Counted from the stretch's first letter, positions 18,941-28,431 are shown. The stretch is DNA of 64,000 nt from Actinomycetota bacterium (GCA_016717115.1 JADKGE010000001.1:434001-498000); one strand, 5' to 3'. The notes: a model not told the origin generated them from the sequence alone. Program-made: numbers and translations.

Positions 18941-19838
18941 CGACGCCCCCTGTGAGCCGCAGGTAGACATCCTCCAAAGTGGGTCGGGACAGCGTCAGGT
19001 CGGGCAGCTCGACCGAGCGGGCGACCGCCCACGTCGTGAGCGCAAGCAGGTCGGCAGTCGGCTCTGCGGTCTCGACCACAGCCGCCAGGCCGTCCACACG
19101 AGTGAAGCCCGCGAACGCGGGCAGCTCGTCGGCGACGACCCCCGGCGGGAGCGTGAAGGCGATCACCCCGGCGGTCTCGCCCGCGATCAGGCTCGCGGGC
19201 GTGCCCATCACCACCAGCCGACCAGCCACGATCAGGGCGGCCCGATCGGCGAGGCTCTCGGCCTCCTCCATGTAGTGAGTGGTGAGCAGGATGGTCGTTC
19301 CCGCGTCGCGCAGGGATCTGATCAGGTCCCAGGCCCGTCGGCGCGCCGTCGGATCGAAGCCCGTGGTCGGCTCGTCGAGGAAGAGCACCTCGGGATCGCC
19401 GACGAGTCCGAGCGCCAGATCCAGCCGTCGCCGCTGCCCGCCCGAGAGGGTCTTCGTCCTCGCCCCGCTCTTGTCCGCCAACCCCACCAGGTCGATCACC
19501 TCGTCCGGGTCCCGGCGGCTCGGATACAGGGACGCATACAGCGCCACGAGCTCCCGGACGGTGAACTCCTCGTCGAAGCCCGCATCCTGGAGCACGATGC
19601 CGATCCGCTCGCGGTACTCCCGGCCCCCGGTGGCGGGGTCGAAGCCGAGGACGCTCACGGAGCCGCTGCTGCGGTCACGGTGGCCCTCGAGGATCTCGAC
19701 AGTGGTCGTCTTCCCTGCACCGTTCGGGCCGAGCAGGGCGAACACCTCGCCCCGTCGCACCGTGAACGTCAGCCCGGCAACCGCCTGAACCGACCCGTAG
19801 TCCTTGCGAAGCCCGTCAACGACGATGACGTCGTCCAT
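18927..19838 (-). CDS. ABC exporter ATP-binding protein (DrrA-like)
   Basis: This 303-aa ATPase pairs with the downstream fused ABC-2 permease. Walker A is LGPNGAGKTTTVEIL (about 36-50), the signature is TLSGGQRRRLDLALGL, Walker B is VLFLDEPTTGFD, and the switch His is in LLTTHYMEEAE. The ~80-residue C-terminal extension is typical of the DrrA/daunorubicin-resistance group. The substrate may be a hydrophobic compound or lipid, but nothing in the window identifies it. Confidence 0.9.
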   Translation of the reverse strand: MDDVIVVDGLRKDYGSVQAVAGLTFTVRRGEVFALLGPNGAGKTTTVEILEGHRDRSSGSVSVLGFDPATGGREYRERIGIVLQDAGFDEEFTVRELVALYASLYPSRRDPDEVIDLVGLADKSGARTKTLSGGQRRRLDLALGLVGDPEVLFLDEPTTGFDPTARRRAWDLIRSLRDAGTTILLTTHYMEEAESLADRAALIVAGRLVVMGTPASLIAGETAGVIAFTLPPGVVADELPAFAGFTRVDGLAAVVETAEPTADLLALTTWAVARSVELPDLTLSRPTLEDVYLRLTGGVGGDS

Positions 19839-19908
19839 GCCCCCGATTGTCCCCCACGCGCCGACCCGAAGGGCCGTCCAGCATCCGATCTCGACCGGGT
19901 CCCGCCGG

Positions 19909-20271
19909 TCAGGAGCCGCCGACCGTTCGCTCGGCCGCCAGCAGGGCCGCCATCTCTGCGATCAGGCCGAAGGGCACCGGCTTACCGAGCGGGAACCTGG
20001 CCGTTGACTTCGACTCCCGGAACGGCGCGATACGGGCCTGGAACACCTCGTCGCCGGCCGGTATCGGGTAGACCCCGATGTGGGTCTTCCACACCGCGTA
20101 GGAGATGAGGTTCTTGCCGTTCAGGGTCACCGTCGGGATCCCGTACGCGATCTTCTCCTCGGCTCCCGGAACCGCCTGCAGGACGGCCGAGCGCAGGTCG
20201 ATCACCGTGTTCTGCAGGTCGCCCGGCAGCTCATCGATGTACTGGCGCACCGTCTCGATCGGCTCAGGCAT
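19909..20271 (-). CDS. DUF1801/YdhG-like protein
   Basis: This 120-aa cytoplasmic protein is of the DUF1801 (YdhG/Fra-like) fold: EKIAYGIPTVTLNGKNLISY, HIGVYPIP and ARFPLGKPVPFGLI. ATG 20271 is preferred because GGGAG lies 8 nt upstream. A longer frame from a TTG has no support. Some relatives have been called iron chaperones, but the role is unproven. It stands alone between the ABC exporter and the sugar cluster. Confidence 0.8.
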   Translation of the reverse strand: MPEPIETVRQYIDELPGDLQNTVIDLRSAVLQAVPGAEEKIAYGIPTVTLNGKNLISYAVWKTHIGVYPIPAGDEVFQARIAPFRESKSTARFPLGKPVPFGLIAEMAALLAAERTVGGS

Positions 20272-20344
20272 GGGCCTACTCCCTACGGGCAACGCGCCCA
20301 GTCGACGTGTGGTCGCCCACGCTACGCCGTTACGCCTTGACTCC

Positions 20345-21076
20345 CTAGATCTGCTGGTTCGTTGGCACCATCACCAGGTCGCGGATCGTGATGTGGCGGG
20401 GCTGGCCGAGCATGAACAGCACCGCCTCGGCGACGTCCTCCGAGCGCATCCCCCGGCCGGCCGCGACCTCCTCGTCGATCGTCCGGTCCTGGCTGTTGAC
20501 CCCCCAGAGCTCGTTCAGGACGATCCCCGGAGCGACCGCACCGAGCCGGACGCCGGTGCCGACGAGCTGCTGGCGCGTGCCGTGGACGAACGCCTGGATC
20601 GCATGCTTCGTCGAGGAGTAGATCGGCTCCCAGGGGATGACCTGATGGCCCGACACCGAGCTCGTGACGACGATGTCGCCACTGCCTTGATCGATGAACG
20701 TGGGGATCACGGCATGGACGCCGTGCATCACGCCGAGGACGTTGGTCCTGACGATCTCGTCGATGCGGGCGGCCGGCACCTCCCAGCCCTTGTCCGGCAG
20801 GTACAGCCCCGCATTCGCCAGCAGGACGTCCAGCCGGCCCCAGCGCTCGAGCGCGGCATCGCGGGCCCGGGCCATCGTGTCGGGGTCGGCGACGTCGCCC
20901 GCGACGATCACCGGCTCGTGGGCCAGAGCGGGCACGACGGCGGCCAGCCGCCCGCGGTCGCGGCCGACGATCACGAGCCGCATTCCAGCGGCATCCATCG
21001 CGACGGCGCACGCCCGGCCGATGCCCGAGCTCGCGCCCGTGACGATCGCGATCTGCTGGGGGGTTCGGTCGTCCAT
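20345..21076 (-). CDS. SDR family NAD(P)-dependent oxidoreductase
   Basis: This 243-aa short-chain dehydrogenase has the cofactor motif IVTGASSGIG at its N-terminus, NAG (LLANAGLYLP), the catalytic Ser in VTSSVSGHQ and the YSSTKHA Tyr/Lys pair. ATG 21076 has an excellent ribosome site (GGGAGGAAC) and lies 1 bp after the stop of the aldolase gene, so the two are coupled. In this cluster it could oxidise an alditol or reduce an aldehyde product such as lactaldehyde, although classical SDR substrates cannot be predicted from sequence alone. Confidence 0.88.
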   Translation of the reverse strand: MDDRTPQQIAIVTGASSGIGRACAVAMDAAGMRLVIVGRDRGRLAAVVPALAHEPVIVAGDVADPDTMARARDAALERWGRLDVLLANAGLYLPDKGWEVPAARIDEIVRTNVLGVMHGVHAVIPTFIDQGSGDIVVTSSVSGHQVIPWEPIYSSTKHAIQAFVHGTRQQLVGTGVRLGAVAPGIVLNELWGVNSQDRTIDEEVAAGRGMRSEDVAEAVLFMLGQPRHITIRDLVMVPTNQQI

Positions 21077-21077
21077 G

Positions 21078-21848
21078 TCAGTTCCTCCCGGAGTCGTCGG
21101 CGAGCCGGTCACGCCGGTAGTGCTCGTCCGGTCGCCCCTCGATGCGGTCAGCATGCTCGTCAGAGAGGAACACCGGTCCGCCGGCAGCCAGGGCGCCAAG
21201 CAGGATCTGGGCGGCCTTCACTGCCATGGCCGTGATCCTCACAGCGTCGTCGGTCGAGTCGGCGAGGGCGAAAAGCCCGTGATTGGCAAGGTAGACCGCC
21301 CGCGGTCGCGTGCCATGCGCGCCGATGAAGTCGCGCAGTGCGCCTCGCACGGCCGCAGCCAGGGGGACGCCCGGATCCGTGTAGGGAATGAGCAGCTGCC
21401 GTCGGCCGAGGACGACGATCTGGTCGGGGAACAGCGCGCCCTCGACGATCAGGTGCGCCGCTGTCGAGCACAGGAGTGCATTGACCGCCGTCGGGTGGGT
21501 GTGCGCGATCACGGAGGCATCAGACTCCGCGTAGATCACCGCATGGAGGATCGCCTCGACCGACGGCATGCGCGTCGCGGCCCCCGTCGGAGCCACGGCG
21601 TCGCGGTACGCCTGCGCGATCGTCTCGTCGGTCACGGCGCGCATGTCCAGGAGGCCGAGGATGGCCAGGCGGTCAACGACGAGCAGGTCGTCGTCGGTCA
21701 TCGACTGCATCGAGCAGCCGCTCGCCTTGATGATCATGTGCCGCTCGTCGCTGCGCGACGAGATGTTCCCCTCCGCACTCAGCACCCAGTCGCGCCGGGG
21801 ATCACCGACGTCATGGCCGAGGTCGAGGAGTGCCGGTCGCGTTGTCAT
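21078..21848 (-). CDS. Class II aldolase (L-fuculose/L-rhamnulose-phosphate aldolase-like)
   Basis: This 256-aa zinc-dependent aldolase/adducin-domain protein has NISSRSD at the phosphate-binding N-terminal loop, ASGCSMQSM, the metal-binding HTHP (VIAHTHPTAVNA) and a third His in LANHGLFAL. Members cleave ketose-1-phosphates to dihydroxyacetone phosphate and an aldehyde. Its ATG overlaps the kinase stop by 4 bp (ATGA). The kinase upstream would supply the phosphorylated substrate. Confidence 0.87.
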   Translation of the reverse strand: MTTRPALLDLGHDVGDPRRDWVLSAEGNISSRSDERHMIIKASGCSMQSMTDDDLLVVDRLAILGLLDMRAVTDETIAQAYRDAVAPTGAATRMPSVEAILHAVIYAESDASVIAHTHPTAVNALLCSTAAHLIVEGALFPDQIVVLGRRQLLIPYTDPGVPLAAAVRGALRDFIGAHGTRPRAVYLANHGLFALADSTDDAVRITAMAVKAAQILLGALAAGGPVFLSDEHADRIEGRPDEHYRRDRLADDSGRN

Positions 21849-23305
21849 GTGTGCATCCTTCCCTGACGTCGCGGCGGGGCGCCGACGAGCATCCCCGTCG
21901 CGAGCCTGGCGGACCGAAGATCCGGAAAGGCCCCCGATGCCGCCGCCTGAACGCAGATGTTCCCGATGCTGGTCGCCTCGGGATGCCCCACGTGCACGGG
22001 CAGCCCGGTGGCCTGTTCGGTCAGGCGCACCAGGAGGTCGATCCGCGACCCCCCGCCGATCATCCGTACGTCGGCCAGATCGCGGTCACCGAGACTCGAG
22101 GCCGTCCGAATCGTGTCCGCGAACGACGCCGCGAGGCTCTCGAGGATCAGCCTGACGATCTCGACCCGGGGCAGGGTCCTGCTCTCGCCGCTCGCGCGGA
22201 CGTACAGGGCGCCGATCCGCGCCGGCATGTCGCCGCGCTCGATCAGCTCGGGGGCGCCGGGATCGATCGTCGCGCTCAGGGCTGAGGAGTCGAGCGCCGC
22301 TGCCTCAGCGATGAGCTCCTCGCGGAGGGTCGCGACAGCCGTGTCACCGTCGTCGGTCTCGCTCCACGTGCGCAGGCACTCCTCGAGAAGCCACGTGCCG
22401 CTGAGGTTGCGCATGAGGATGTTGGAGCCCTCCGCTCCCACCTCGTTGGTGAAGTCGGCCCGGCGCGCATCCTCGGTGAGGATCGGCCCGGCCGTGAGGC
22501 ACCCCACCAGCGCCCATGTGCCGCAGGAGATGACGGCGCTGCGCTCGTCCGGCGCCGCCACGGCCGCGAACGCGCTGGCGGTGTCGTGCGCGGGGGCACG
22601 GTAGACGGGCACGGGACTTCCTGCGCCGATGCGCTCGGTGATCGCGGTGGTCGTCTGTCCGGCCCGCGTACCGGTCTCGACGAGTTCCGGCAAGGTCTCG
22701 GGCGGAATGCCCCAGCGATCGAGCAACTCCGCACTCCAGTCACCGGTTCGCCGGTCGAGAAGGCCCGTGGTCGACGCGATGGTGCGCTCGGCACCGCGCG
22801 TCCCGGTCAGCCAGAAGGTCCACAGGTCGGGTGTGAGCAAGGCCGTTGGCCGGCCTGCCAGGAGCCCGCCCTGCGCGTCGCGAATGAGCTGGAAGCACGT
22901 GTTGATCGGCATCTCGGCGATCCCCGTGCGCGAGAAGGCCTCCGCGCTGGAGACTCTCTCCCCCGCCCACGCGACGAATCTCGACTCGCTCGCCCGGTAG
23001 TGCCGCACGGGCGACACCAGGCCCCCACCGTCGTCGACGAGTCCGTAGTCGACCCCCCACGAGTCGACGGCGATCCCCGCCACCTCCGACTCCAGCGCCG
23101 CTGCCCTGAGCAGCGCCTCACGGATGCCCTCGATCGTGTCCCCGAAGAGCGCCTCGGCGTCCCAGCAGAGGACGCCGTCGATCAGGACGGGCAGGTTCGC
23201 GAACCTGCGCACCTCGTCCAGACGAAAACCGTCGGCCGTGAAGGTCCCCAGCACGACCCGACCGCTCTGACCCCCGAGATCTACGGCAACGAAGCTGACG
23301 GGCAT
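21845..23305 (-). CDS. FGGY carbohydrate kinase, rhamnulokinase-like
   Basis: This 486-aa sugar kinase has the N-terminal phosphate motif AVDLGGQSGRVVLG, family sequences INTCFQLIRDA, CGTWALVG, NLSGTWLLEECLR, and a C-terminal nucleotide motif DVRMIGGGSR followed by GHPEATSIGN. The combination most resembles RhaB. ATG 23305 is the natural start because the ASKHA motif begins 7 residues in and the upstream SDR gene ends there (TGATG). No sugar isomerase gene is present, so the ketose is probably delivered by the adjacent dehydrogenase. Confidence 0.87.
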   Translation of the reverse strand: MPVSFVAVDLGGQSGRVVLGTFTADGFRLDEVRRFANLPVLIDGVLCWDAEALFGDTIEGIREALLRAAALESEVAGIAVDSWGVDYGLVDDGGGLVSPVRHYRASESRFVAWAGERVSSAEAFSRTGIAEMPINTCFQLIRDAQGGLLAGRPTALLTPDLWTFWLTGTRGAERTIASTTGLLDRRTGDWSAELLDRWGIPPETLPELVETGTRAGQTTTAITERIGAGSPVPVYRAPAHDTASAFAAVAAPDERSAVISCGTWALVGCLTAGPILTEDARRADFTNEVGAEGSNILMRNLSGTWLLEECLRTWSETDDGDTAVATLREELIAEAAALDSSALSATIDPGAPELIERGDMPARIGALYVRASGESRTLPRVEIVRLILESLAASFADTIRTASSLGDRDLADVRMIGGGSRIDLLVRLTEQATGLPVHVGHPEATSIGNICVQAAASGAFPDLRSARLATGMLVGAPPRRQGRMHT

Positions 23306-24072
23306 CAGATCGCCGTGTAGCCGCCATCGATGACCATCGACTGGCCGGTGATGTAGCCGGAGTCGGGTGAGCACAGGAATCGCACGAGGCCGACGAGGTC
23401 GGCGGGCACGCCCATCCGGCCGAGCGGGATCATGGCCCGCCACTGCTCGGCCAGGTCGGGGTTCTGGTCCATGAACTGCCGGGTCATGTCGGACAGCATG
23501 TAGCCCGGCTCCACGGCGTTCACGCGAATGGCCGACTTCGCCCATTCGACCGCGAGCGACTTCGCCAGCATGCTGACGGCAGCCTTGGACGCGTGGTACG
23601 ACGCCTGGAACTGCGGCACGTTGACGACCTGCGCGGACATCGACGAGATGAGTGCCGCCGAGCCGCCTCGTCCTTCCGAGAGCAGCCGTCGCGCGAAGGA
23701 CTGGCACGCGAAGAAGGTGCCGTTGAGATTGATGTCGAGCACGCTCTGCCAGTCCGCAGGGAGGACGTCTGCACTGTCGCCCCAGATCGTGATGCCGGCC
23801 GCCGTCACGAGGAGGTCAGCAGTGCCCAGCCGGTCCTGCATCGCCTGGAAGGCGGCATCGACCGCAGCGGCGTCACGCACGTCGACGACCACGCCCGCAG
23901 CCGACACCCCCGCCTCGTGACCGAGTCCCGCGGCCGTCTCGTCTACCTCCGGCAGCACATCCAGCAGCCCGACGTTGACTCCGTGGAAGGCCAGGTCGCG
24001 TGCGATGGCAAGGCCGAGTCCTCGTCCTCCACCCGTGACGATGACCGTCGATCCTCGCAGCTCCTCAGTCAT
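23305..24072 (-). CDS. SDR family dehydrogenase, sugar/polyol type
   Basis: This 255-aa classical SDR has TVIVTGGGRGLGLAIA at the cofactor site, Asp at the end of beta-2 (GLLDVLPE, favouring NAD), an ISSMSAQ serine, the YHASKAAV Tyr/Lys pair and a C-terminal SGYITGQSMVIDGG, typical of SDRs that act on polyols. It is the first gene of the four-gene cluster, with GAGGTG before its ATG. It likely oxidises an alditol to the ketose phosphorylated by the next gene product. Confidence 0.88.
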   Translation of the reverse strand: MTEELRGSTVIVTGGGRGLGLAIARDLAFHGVNVGLLDVLPEVDETAAGLGHEAGVSAAGVVVDVRDAAAVDAAFQAMQDRLGTADLLVTAAGITIWGDSADVLPADWQSVLDINLNGTFFACQSFARRLLSEGRGGSAALISSMSAQVVNVPQFQASYHASKAAVSMLAKSLAVEWAKSAIRVNAVEPGYMLSDMTRQFMDQNPDLAEQWRAMIPLGRMGVPADLVGLVRFLCSPDSGYITGQSMVIDGGYTAI

Positions 24073-24154
24073 GGCAGCACCTCACATGAGTCCGGATATC
24101 GCGCCCACGCTAATGCCTTCGGGGATCGTGGCGCGCGCCGCCGCCCCTTGCTCC

Positions 24155-24160
24155 TAGAGT
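24155..24160 (+). promoter_or_regulatory. -10 element of the DMGDH-like gene (leaderless)
   Basis: TAGAGT ends 6 nt before the GTG start at 24167, with no ribosome site between. This supports both the GTG start and a leaderless mRNA. Confidence 0.5.
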
Positions 24161-24166
24161 CGGGTC

Positions 24167-26620
24167 GTGACTCCCCTTCCAGATCGCGCCCAGGTCGTCA
24201 TCATCGGCGGGGGCATCGTCGGCGCCAGCGTCGCCTACCACCTAGCGCACCTCGGCATGACCGACGTCGTCGTTCTGGAACAGGGCCAGTTGTCCTCCGG
24301 GACAACGTGGCACGCGGCGGGTCTCGTCGGCCAACTGCGAGCGACGGAGAGCGGCACTCGGCTCGTGCAGTACTCGGCTTCGCTGTACGACACGCTCGAG
24401 AAGGAGACGGGTCTCGGCACCGGTTGGAAGCAGTGCGGCGGGGTCACGGTGGCACGCACCCCCGACCGGATGGTGCAGCTGCTGCGCACCGCCGCTGCCG
24501 CCGAGGCCTTCGATCTCGAGTGCGAGATCCTCACGCCGGCGCAAGCCCTGGACAGGTATCCGATCCTCGAGACGAGCGACCTCCAGGGCGCGATCTGGCT
24601 CCCCGCTGACGGCACCGCGAATCCGACCGACGTCACGCAGTCGCTCGCCAAGGGAGCACGCATGCTTGGCGCGCGGGTGTTCGAGCGAACCCGCGTCCTC
24701 GGCATCACGACCAAGGACGGCGCCGTCACCGGAGTGTCCACCGACAAGGGCGACATGGAGGCGGAGATCGTCGTCAACTGCGCCGGGCAGTGGGCCAAGG
24801 CCATCGGCGAGATGGTCGGAGTCACGGTCCCCCTGCACTCGGCGGAGCACTTCTACGTCGTCACCGAGCACATCGACGGGGTCGATCGCATGATGCCGAT
24901 CCTGCGCGACCCCGACGGCTACACGTACATGAAGGAGGAGGTCGGCGGGCTGGTCGTGGGTGGCTTCGAGCCCGTGGCGAAGCCGTGGGTGGCGCCCGAC
25001 GAGATCCCGTACCCGTTCGAGTTCCAACTGCTCGAGGAGGACTGGGACCACTTCGAGATCCTCATGGAGAGCGCCCTTCACCGATTGCCTGTGCTGAACC
25101 GGACCGGAATCAAGAAGTTCTACAACGGCCCGGAGAGCTTCACCCCCGACAACCAGTTCATCCTCGGCGAGGCCCCCACGGTGAGGAACTTCTTCGTCGC
25201 AGCGGGCTTCAACTCCGTCGGCATCGCGTCCGCCGGCGGAGCCGGGAAGGTGCTCGCCGAGTGGATCGTGGGCGGCGAACCGCCGTCGGATCTCGTGGGC
25301 GTCGACATCCGGCGGTTCGCCCCGTTCAACGGGAACAACCAGTGGCTGCGCGATCGCGTCGGCGAGGTGCTCGGCCTCCACTACGCGGTGCCGTGGCCCA
25401 ACAGGGAGTTCCAGACGGCCCGGCCGTTCCGCCGCTCGCCCGTCCATCACCTGGTGGAGGATGCCCGCGCGTGCTTCGGGTCGCGCATGGGGTGGGAGCG
25501 CCCGAACTTCTTCGCTCCCGAGGGGCAGGAGCCGGTGATCGACTACTCGTGGGGCAAGCAGAACTGGATTCCTTGGGTCGATGCGGAGCAGCGCGCCACC
25601 CGCGAAGCCGTGGCGATGTACGACCAGACGTCGTTCGGCAAACTGCTGGTCCAGGGCGCAGATGCCGAGTCGATGCTGCAGTGGCTGTGCACGGCCGATG
25701 TCGCGGTCCCGGTGGGACGCACGGTCTACACCGGGGTGCTGAACGAGCGTGGCACGTACGAGGCCGATGTCACGCTGACCAGGCTTGCGCACGACCAGTA
25801 CCTCTGGGTCACGAGTTCGGCCTCCGTCGTCCGCGACGCGGACTGGATCGCCCGCCATGTGAAGGATGACCAGCGCGTGAGCGTCACGGATGTCACCGGG
25901 GCGCTGGCCGTACTCGGCGTCATGGGTCCTCGCTCGCGGGAGCTCCTGCAATCGGTGTCACGGTCGGATCTGAGCAATACCGCCTTCCCCTTCGGCAGCA
26001 GCCGCGAGATCGACCTCGGTTCGAGCACCGTGCGCGCCACGCGGATCACCTATGTCGGCGAGCTCGGCTGGGAGCTCTACGTTCCGGCGGAGTTCGCCGT
26101 CAGCGTCTTCGAACTCCTCACCGAGGCGGGAAAGCGGTTCGGGCTGGTCAATGCCGGGTACTACGCCATCAACGCCCTGCGCCTGGAGAAGGGGTACCGG
26201 GCGTTCGGGCCCGAACTGAACCCTGACTACAACCCGGTCGAGGCCGGCCTGCTGTTCGCGACGAAGCTCAAGACCGACGTGCCGTTCCTCGGCCGCGAGG
26301 CCGTCGAGGCCGCGCAGACGAACGGCATGCGGCGGCGCGTCGTCTCGTTCGTCCTGACCGATCCGGAGGTGATGATGTGGGGCGGTGAGCTCGTGCTGCG
26401 CGACGGGCTCGGTTCCGGTCAGGTCACGTCGGCGGCCTTCGCCACCACGACGGGGGCCTGTGTGGGCCTGGCGTATGTCTGGCGACGCGACGGAGACGTC
26501 GTCACGAACGAGTATCTCCAGTCGGGCGAGTGGAGCGTCAGCGTCAATGGAACAGCAGTACCGGCAAGGGTGCAGACGGGCGCCTGGTACGACCCGAAGT
26601 CGGAGCGCATCCGAAGCTGA
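24167..26620 (+). CDS. Dimethylglycine/sarcosine dehydrogenase-like flavoprotein with GcvT domains
   Basis: This 817-aa two-part enzyme has an N-terminal DAO-type FAD domain (VVIIGGGIVGASVAYHLAHLG, then SSGTTWHAAGLVGQLR, where the Trp-His pair matches the covalent-FAD region of DMGDH). The glycine-rich AAGFNSVGIASAGGAGKVLAEW follows, and from about residue 430 a C-terminal aminomethyltransferase (GcvT) folate-binding region (YGAINAL-like YYAINALRLEKGYR). Such enzymes demethylate N-methyl amines and pass the carbon to tetrahydrofolate. The exact substrate is unknown. It starts at GTG 24167. It is divergent from the sugar cluster and convergent with the permease gene, across the palindromic element. 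Confidence 0.85.
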   Translation: MTPLPDRAQVVIIGGGIVGASVAYHLAHLGMTDVVVLEQGQLSSGTTWHAAGLVGQLRATESGTRLVQYSASLYDTLEKETGLGTGWKQCGGVTVARTPDRMVQLLRTAAAAEAFDLECEILTPAQALDRYPILETSDLQGAIWLPADGTANPTDVTQSLAKGARMLGARVFERTRVLGITTKDGAVTGVSTDKGDMEAEIVVNCAGQWAKAIGEMVGVTVPLHSAEHFYVVTEHIDGVDRMMPILRDPDGYTYMKEEVGGLVVGGFEPVAKPWVAPDEIPYPFEFQLLEEDWDHFEILMESALHRLPVLNRTGIKKFYNGPESFTPDNQFILGEAPTVRNFFVAAGFNSVGIASAGGAGKVLAEWIVGGEPPSDLVGVDIRRFAPFNGNNQWLRDRVGEVLGLHYAVPWPNREFQTARPFRRSPVHHLVEDARACFGSRMGWERPNFFAPEGQEPVIDYSWGKQNWIPWVDAEQRATREAVAMYDQTSFGKLLVQGADAESMLQWLCTADVAVPVGRTVYTGVLNERGTYEADVTLTRLAHDQYLWVTSSASVVRDADWIARHVKDDQRVSVTDVTGALAVLGVMGPRSRELLQSVSRSDLSNTAFPFGSSREIDLGSSTVRATRITYVGELGWELYVPAEFAVSVFELLTEAGKRFGLVNAGYYAINALRLEKGYRAFGPELNPDYNPVEAGLLFATKLKTDVPFLGREAVEAAQTNGMRRRVVSFVLTDPEVMMWGGELVLRDGLGSGQVTSAAFATTTGACVGLAYVWRRDGDVVTNEYLQSGEWSVSVNGTAVPARVQTGAWYDPKSERIRS

Positions 26621-26640
26621 ACACCCCCTCCACCCCGCTC

Positions 26641-26712
26641 CACCCGTCGAGTGGCGGCTGGTGGCGATGCCACGGAGTCCCGTGGCCGCCACGCGCCGCC
26701 ACTCGACGGGTG
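26641..26712. repeat. Long palindromic element, copy A
   Basis: An imperfect inverted repeat has outer arms 26641-26666 and 26687-26712 (18 bp perfect, then 2 mismatches, then 6 bp), and a second small stem (GCCACGG/CCGTGGC) fills the centre. It lies between two convergent genes, where it may also act as a bidirectional terminator. A related copy lies at 34521-34592, with the shared core CGTCGAGTGGCGGCT and its complement. Confidence 0.85.
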
Positions 26713-26730
26713 AGAGAGAGGGGGGTGGAC

Positions 26731-28431
26731 TCAGGACTCCGGCGGCTGGTGGATCCCCTTGTGCTCGTGCTCCAGCTCGATCTCATCGGCCGAGGAGATG
26801 CCCTCCGGCAGGTCGATCGTGACCTTCGGCCCCGTGAACCACTTCTTGGCCGACACGTGCCAGCCGATCCACAGGGCGATCATGATCACGCCGAGGACGA
26901 GGGGCGCGTAGTTGACGGACTTCCAGTCGAACGGCACCTCGTCGGTACTGGGCGCACCGAGCATGCCGCGCATGAAGCCAGGGGCACCACCGGGGTACAG
27001 CGGGAGGATGAAGTAGACCGACGTGATGAGGATCTCCGCAATCGCGAGCGGGGCCATCCACTTCCACTTGTTCCCCAGGTTCCACGATCCCTGCTTGAAG
27101 GTCGTGCCTGCCTTCCACCGGTAGTAGATCGGGATGGCGAAGGCAAGGTAGAGGCCCAGAACGCCGATGGACACGACGGCGAAGAACGCCGTGACGGTGT
27201 AGATCGGGGCGTCCTCCGTGCCGATGTTGACCTTGAACAGCGCCGGCAGGGTGAGGACCAGGCCCGCCACCGAGACGGCCAGAACGGCCTGGACGGGTGT
27301 CCTGCTCTTGCTCAGGCTGGCCCAGTACTTGGCGCCCGGGACGGCCCCATCACGGCTGAACGCGAACAGCATGCGCGAGGCCGAGGTGAGGCAGGCCGTG
27401 GTGCAGAAGAGCTGGCCCAGGGTGGCGATCATCAGGACGGTGCCGGACAGCTCCGGGCTGAGGGCCTGGTCGAAGATGACCTGGACGCCGCCGCCGCCGG
27501 CCGAGACCGCATCAGGGTCCTGCACGGCGAACAGGAAGGCGAGGAGAAGGACCCAGCCGCCGATTGCCGAGTAGAAGATCGAACGCCAGATGCCCTTGGC
27601 CGCACTGTCAGCGGCCCCCTGCGTCTCCTCGGACAGGTGAGCAGACGCGTCGTAGCCGGTGATCGTGTACTGCGTGAGCAGGAAGCCGAGCGGCAGCACG
27701 TAGAAGAAGAAGCCCAGACCGTCAGTACCCGGACCGTTGAGGCTGCCGTCCGAGCTCCCGAACAACCCGAACGTGTTGTTGATCCGGCCGGTGAAGACAT
27801 TCGCCGCGTCCCAGTGGACCGCGCCATCCTTCAGGAAGAACACGAGGATGATCACGACGACCGAGGCGCCGATCACGTGCCACCACACCGAGATGTTGTT
27901 GAAGATCGCGAGTAGGTGGCTGGAGAAGATGTTGACGAGCGACGCGAACACGAGGATGAACAGGAAGATCACGAAGACCCGCTCGAGCGAGTAGCCCTCC
28001 GCCCATGACGTGCTGAAGCGAGACATGGCGTAGTCGAAGAAGGTCGCGGTGCCGTAGGCGACCGAGGCGACGATGGCGATGAGCCCGACCAGGTTCAGCC
28101 AGCCCGTGTAGTAGCCGGCCTTGACGCCGCCCAGCTTGCTCGCCCACCAGTAGATGCCGCCGGATGTCGGGTAGGCGGACACCAGCTCCGACAGGCAGAA
28201 GCCGATGACCAGGATGATCGCAGCGATCAGCGGCCAGCCCAGCGAGATGGCGATGGGTCCGCCGTTGTTCCAGCCGAAGTAGAACGTCGTGAAGCAGCCC
28301 GCCAGGATGGAGATGATGGAGAACGAGATCGCGAAGTTGGAGAACCCGCTCCAGGTCCGGCTCAGCTCCTGCTTGTAGCCAAGTTCGGCCAGCATCCGTT
28401 CGTCGTCGTCCAGTGCCTTCTGATCTGCCAC
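26731..28431 (-). CDS. APC-superfamily amino acid/amine permease
   Basis: This 566-aa polytopic permease has about 12 membrane segments. The N-terminal ELGYKQELSRTWSGFSNFA and SAYPTSGGIYWWASKLGG stretches, then GYDASAHLSEET, are typical of the amino acid/choline/GABA transporter branch of the APC superfamily. The start is GTG 28431 with AGGAGG 5 nt upstream. A 23-bp palindrome lies about 55 bp upstream. Context (gamma-glutamylation genes, DMGDH-like enzyme, choline-kinase-like protein) suggests an amine such as ethanolamine, choline or a polyamine as substrate. This is an inference. Confidence 0.87.
   Translation of the reverse strand: MADQKALDDDERMLAELGYKQELSRTWSGFSNFAISFSIISILAGCFTTFYFGWNNGGPIAISLGWPLIAAIILVIGFCLSELVSAYPTSGGIYWWASKLGGVKAGYYTGWLNLVGLIAIVASVAYGTATFFDYAMSRFSTSWAEGYSLERVFVIFLFILVFASLVNIFSSHLLAIFNNISVWWHVIGASVVVIILVFFLKDGAVHWDAANVFTGRINNTFGLFGSSDGSLNGPGTDGLGFFFYVLPLGFLLTQYTITGYDASAHLSEETQGAADSAAKGIWRSIFYSAIGGWVLLLAFLFAVQDPDAVSAGGGGVQVIFDQALSPELSGTVLMIATLGQLFCTTACLTSASRMLFAFSRDGAVPGAKYWASLSKSRTPVQAVLAVSVAGLVLTLPALFKVNIGTEDAPIYTVTAFFAVVSIGVLGLYLAFAIPIYYRWKAGTTFKQGSWNLGNKWKWMAPLAIAEILITSVYFILPLYPGGAPGFMRGMLGAPSTDEVPFDWKSVNYAPLVLGVIMIALWIGWHVSAKKWFTGPKVTIDLPEGISSADEIELEHEHKGIHQPPES

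Noticed and set aside
24242..25951. 569-codon frame antisense to the DMGDH-like gene
   Set aside because: Arg/His/Asp-biased translation with no recognisable domain, mirrored by a full-length conserved flavoprotein on the other strand.
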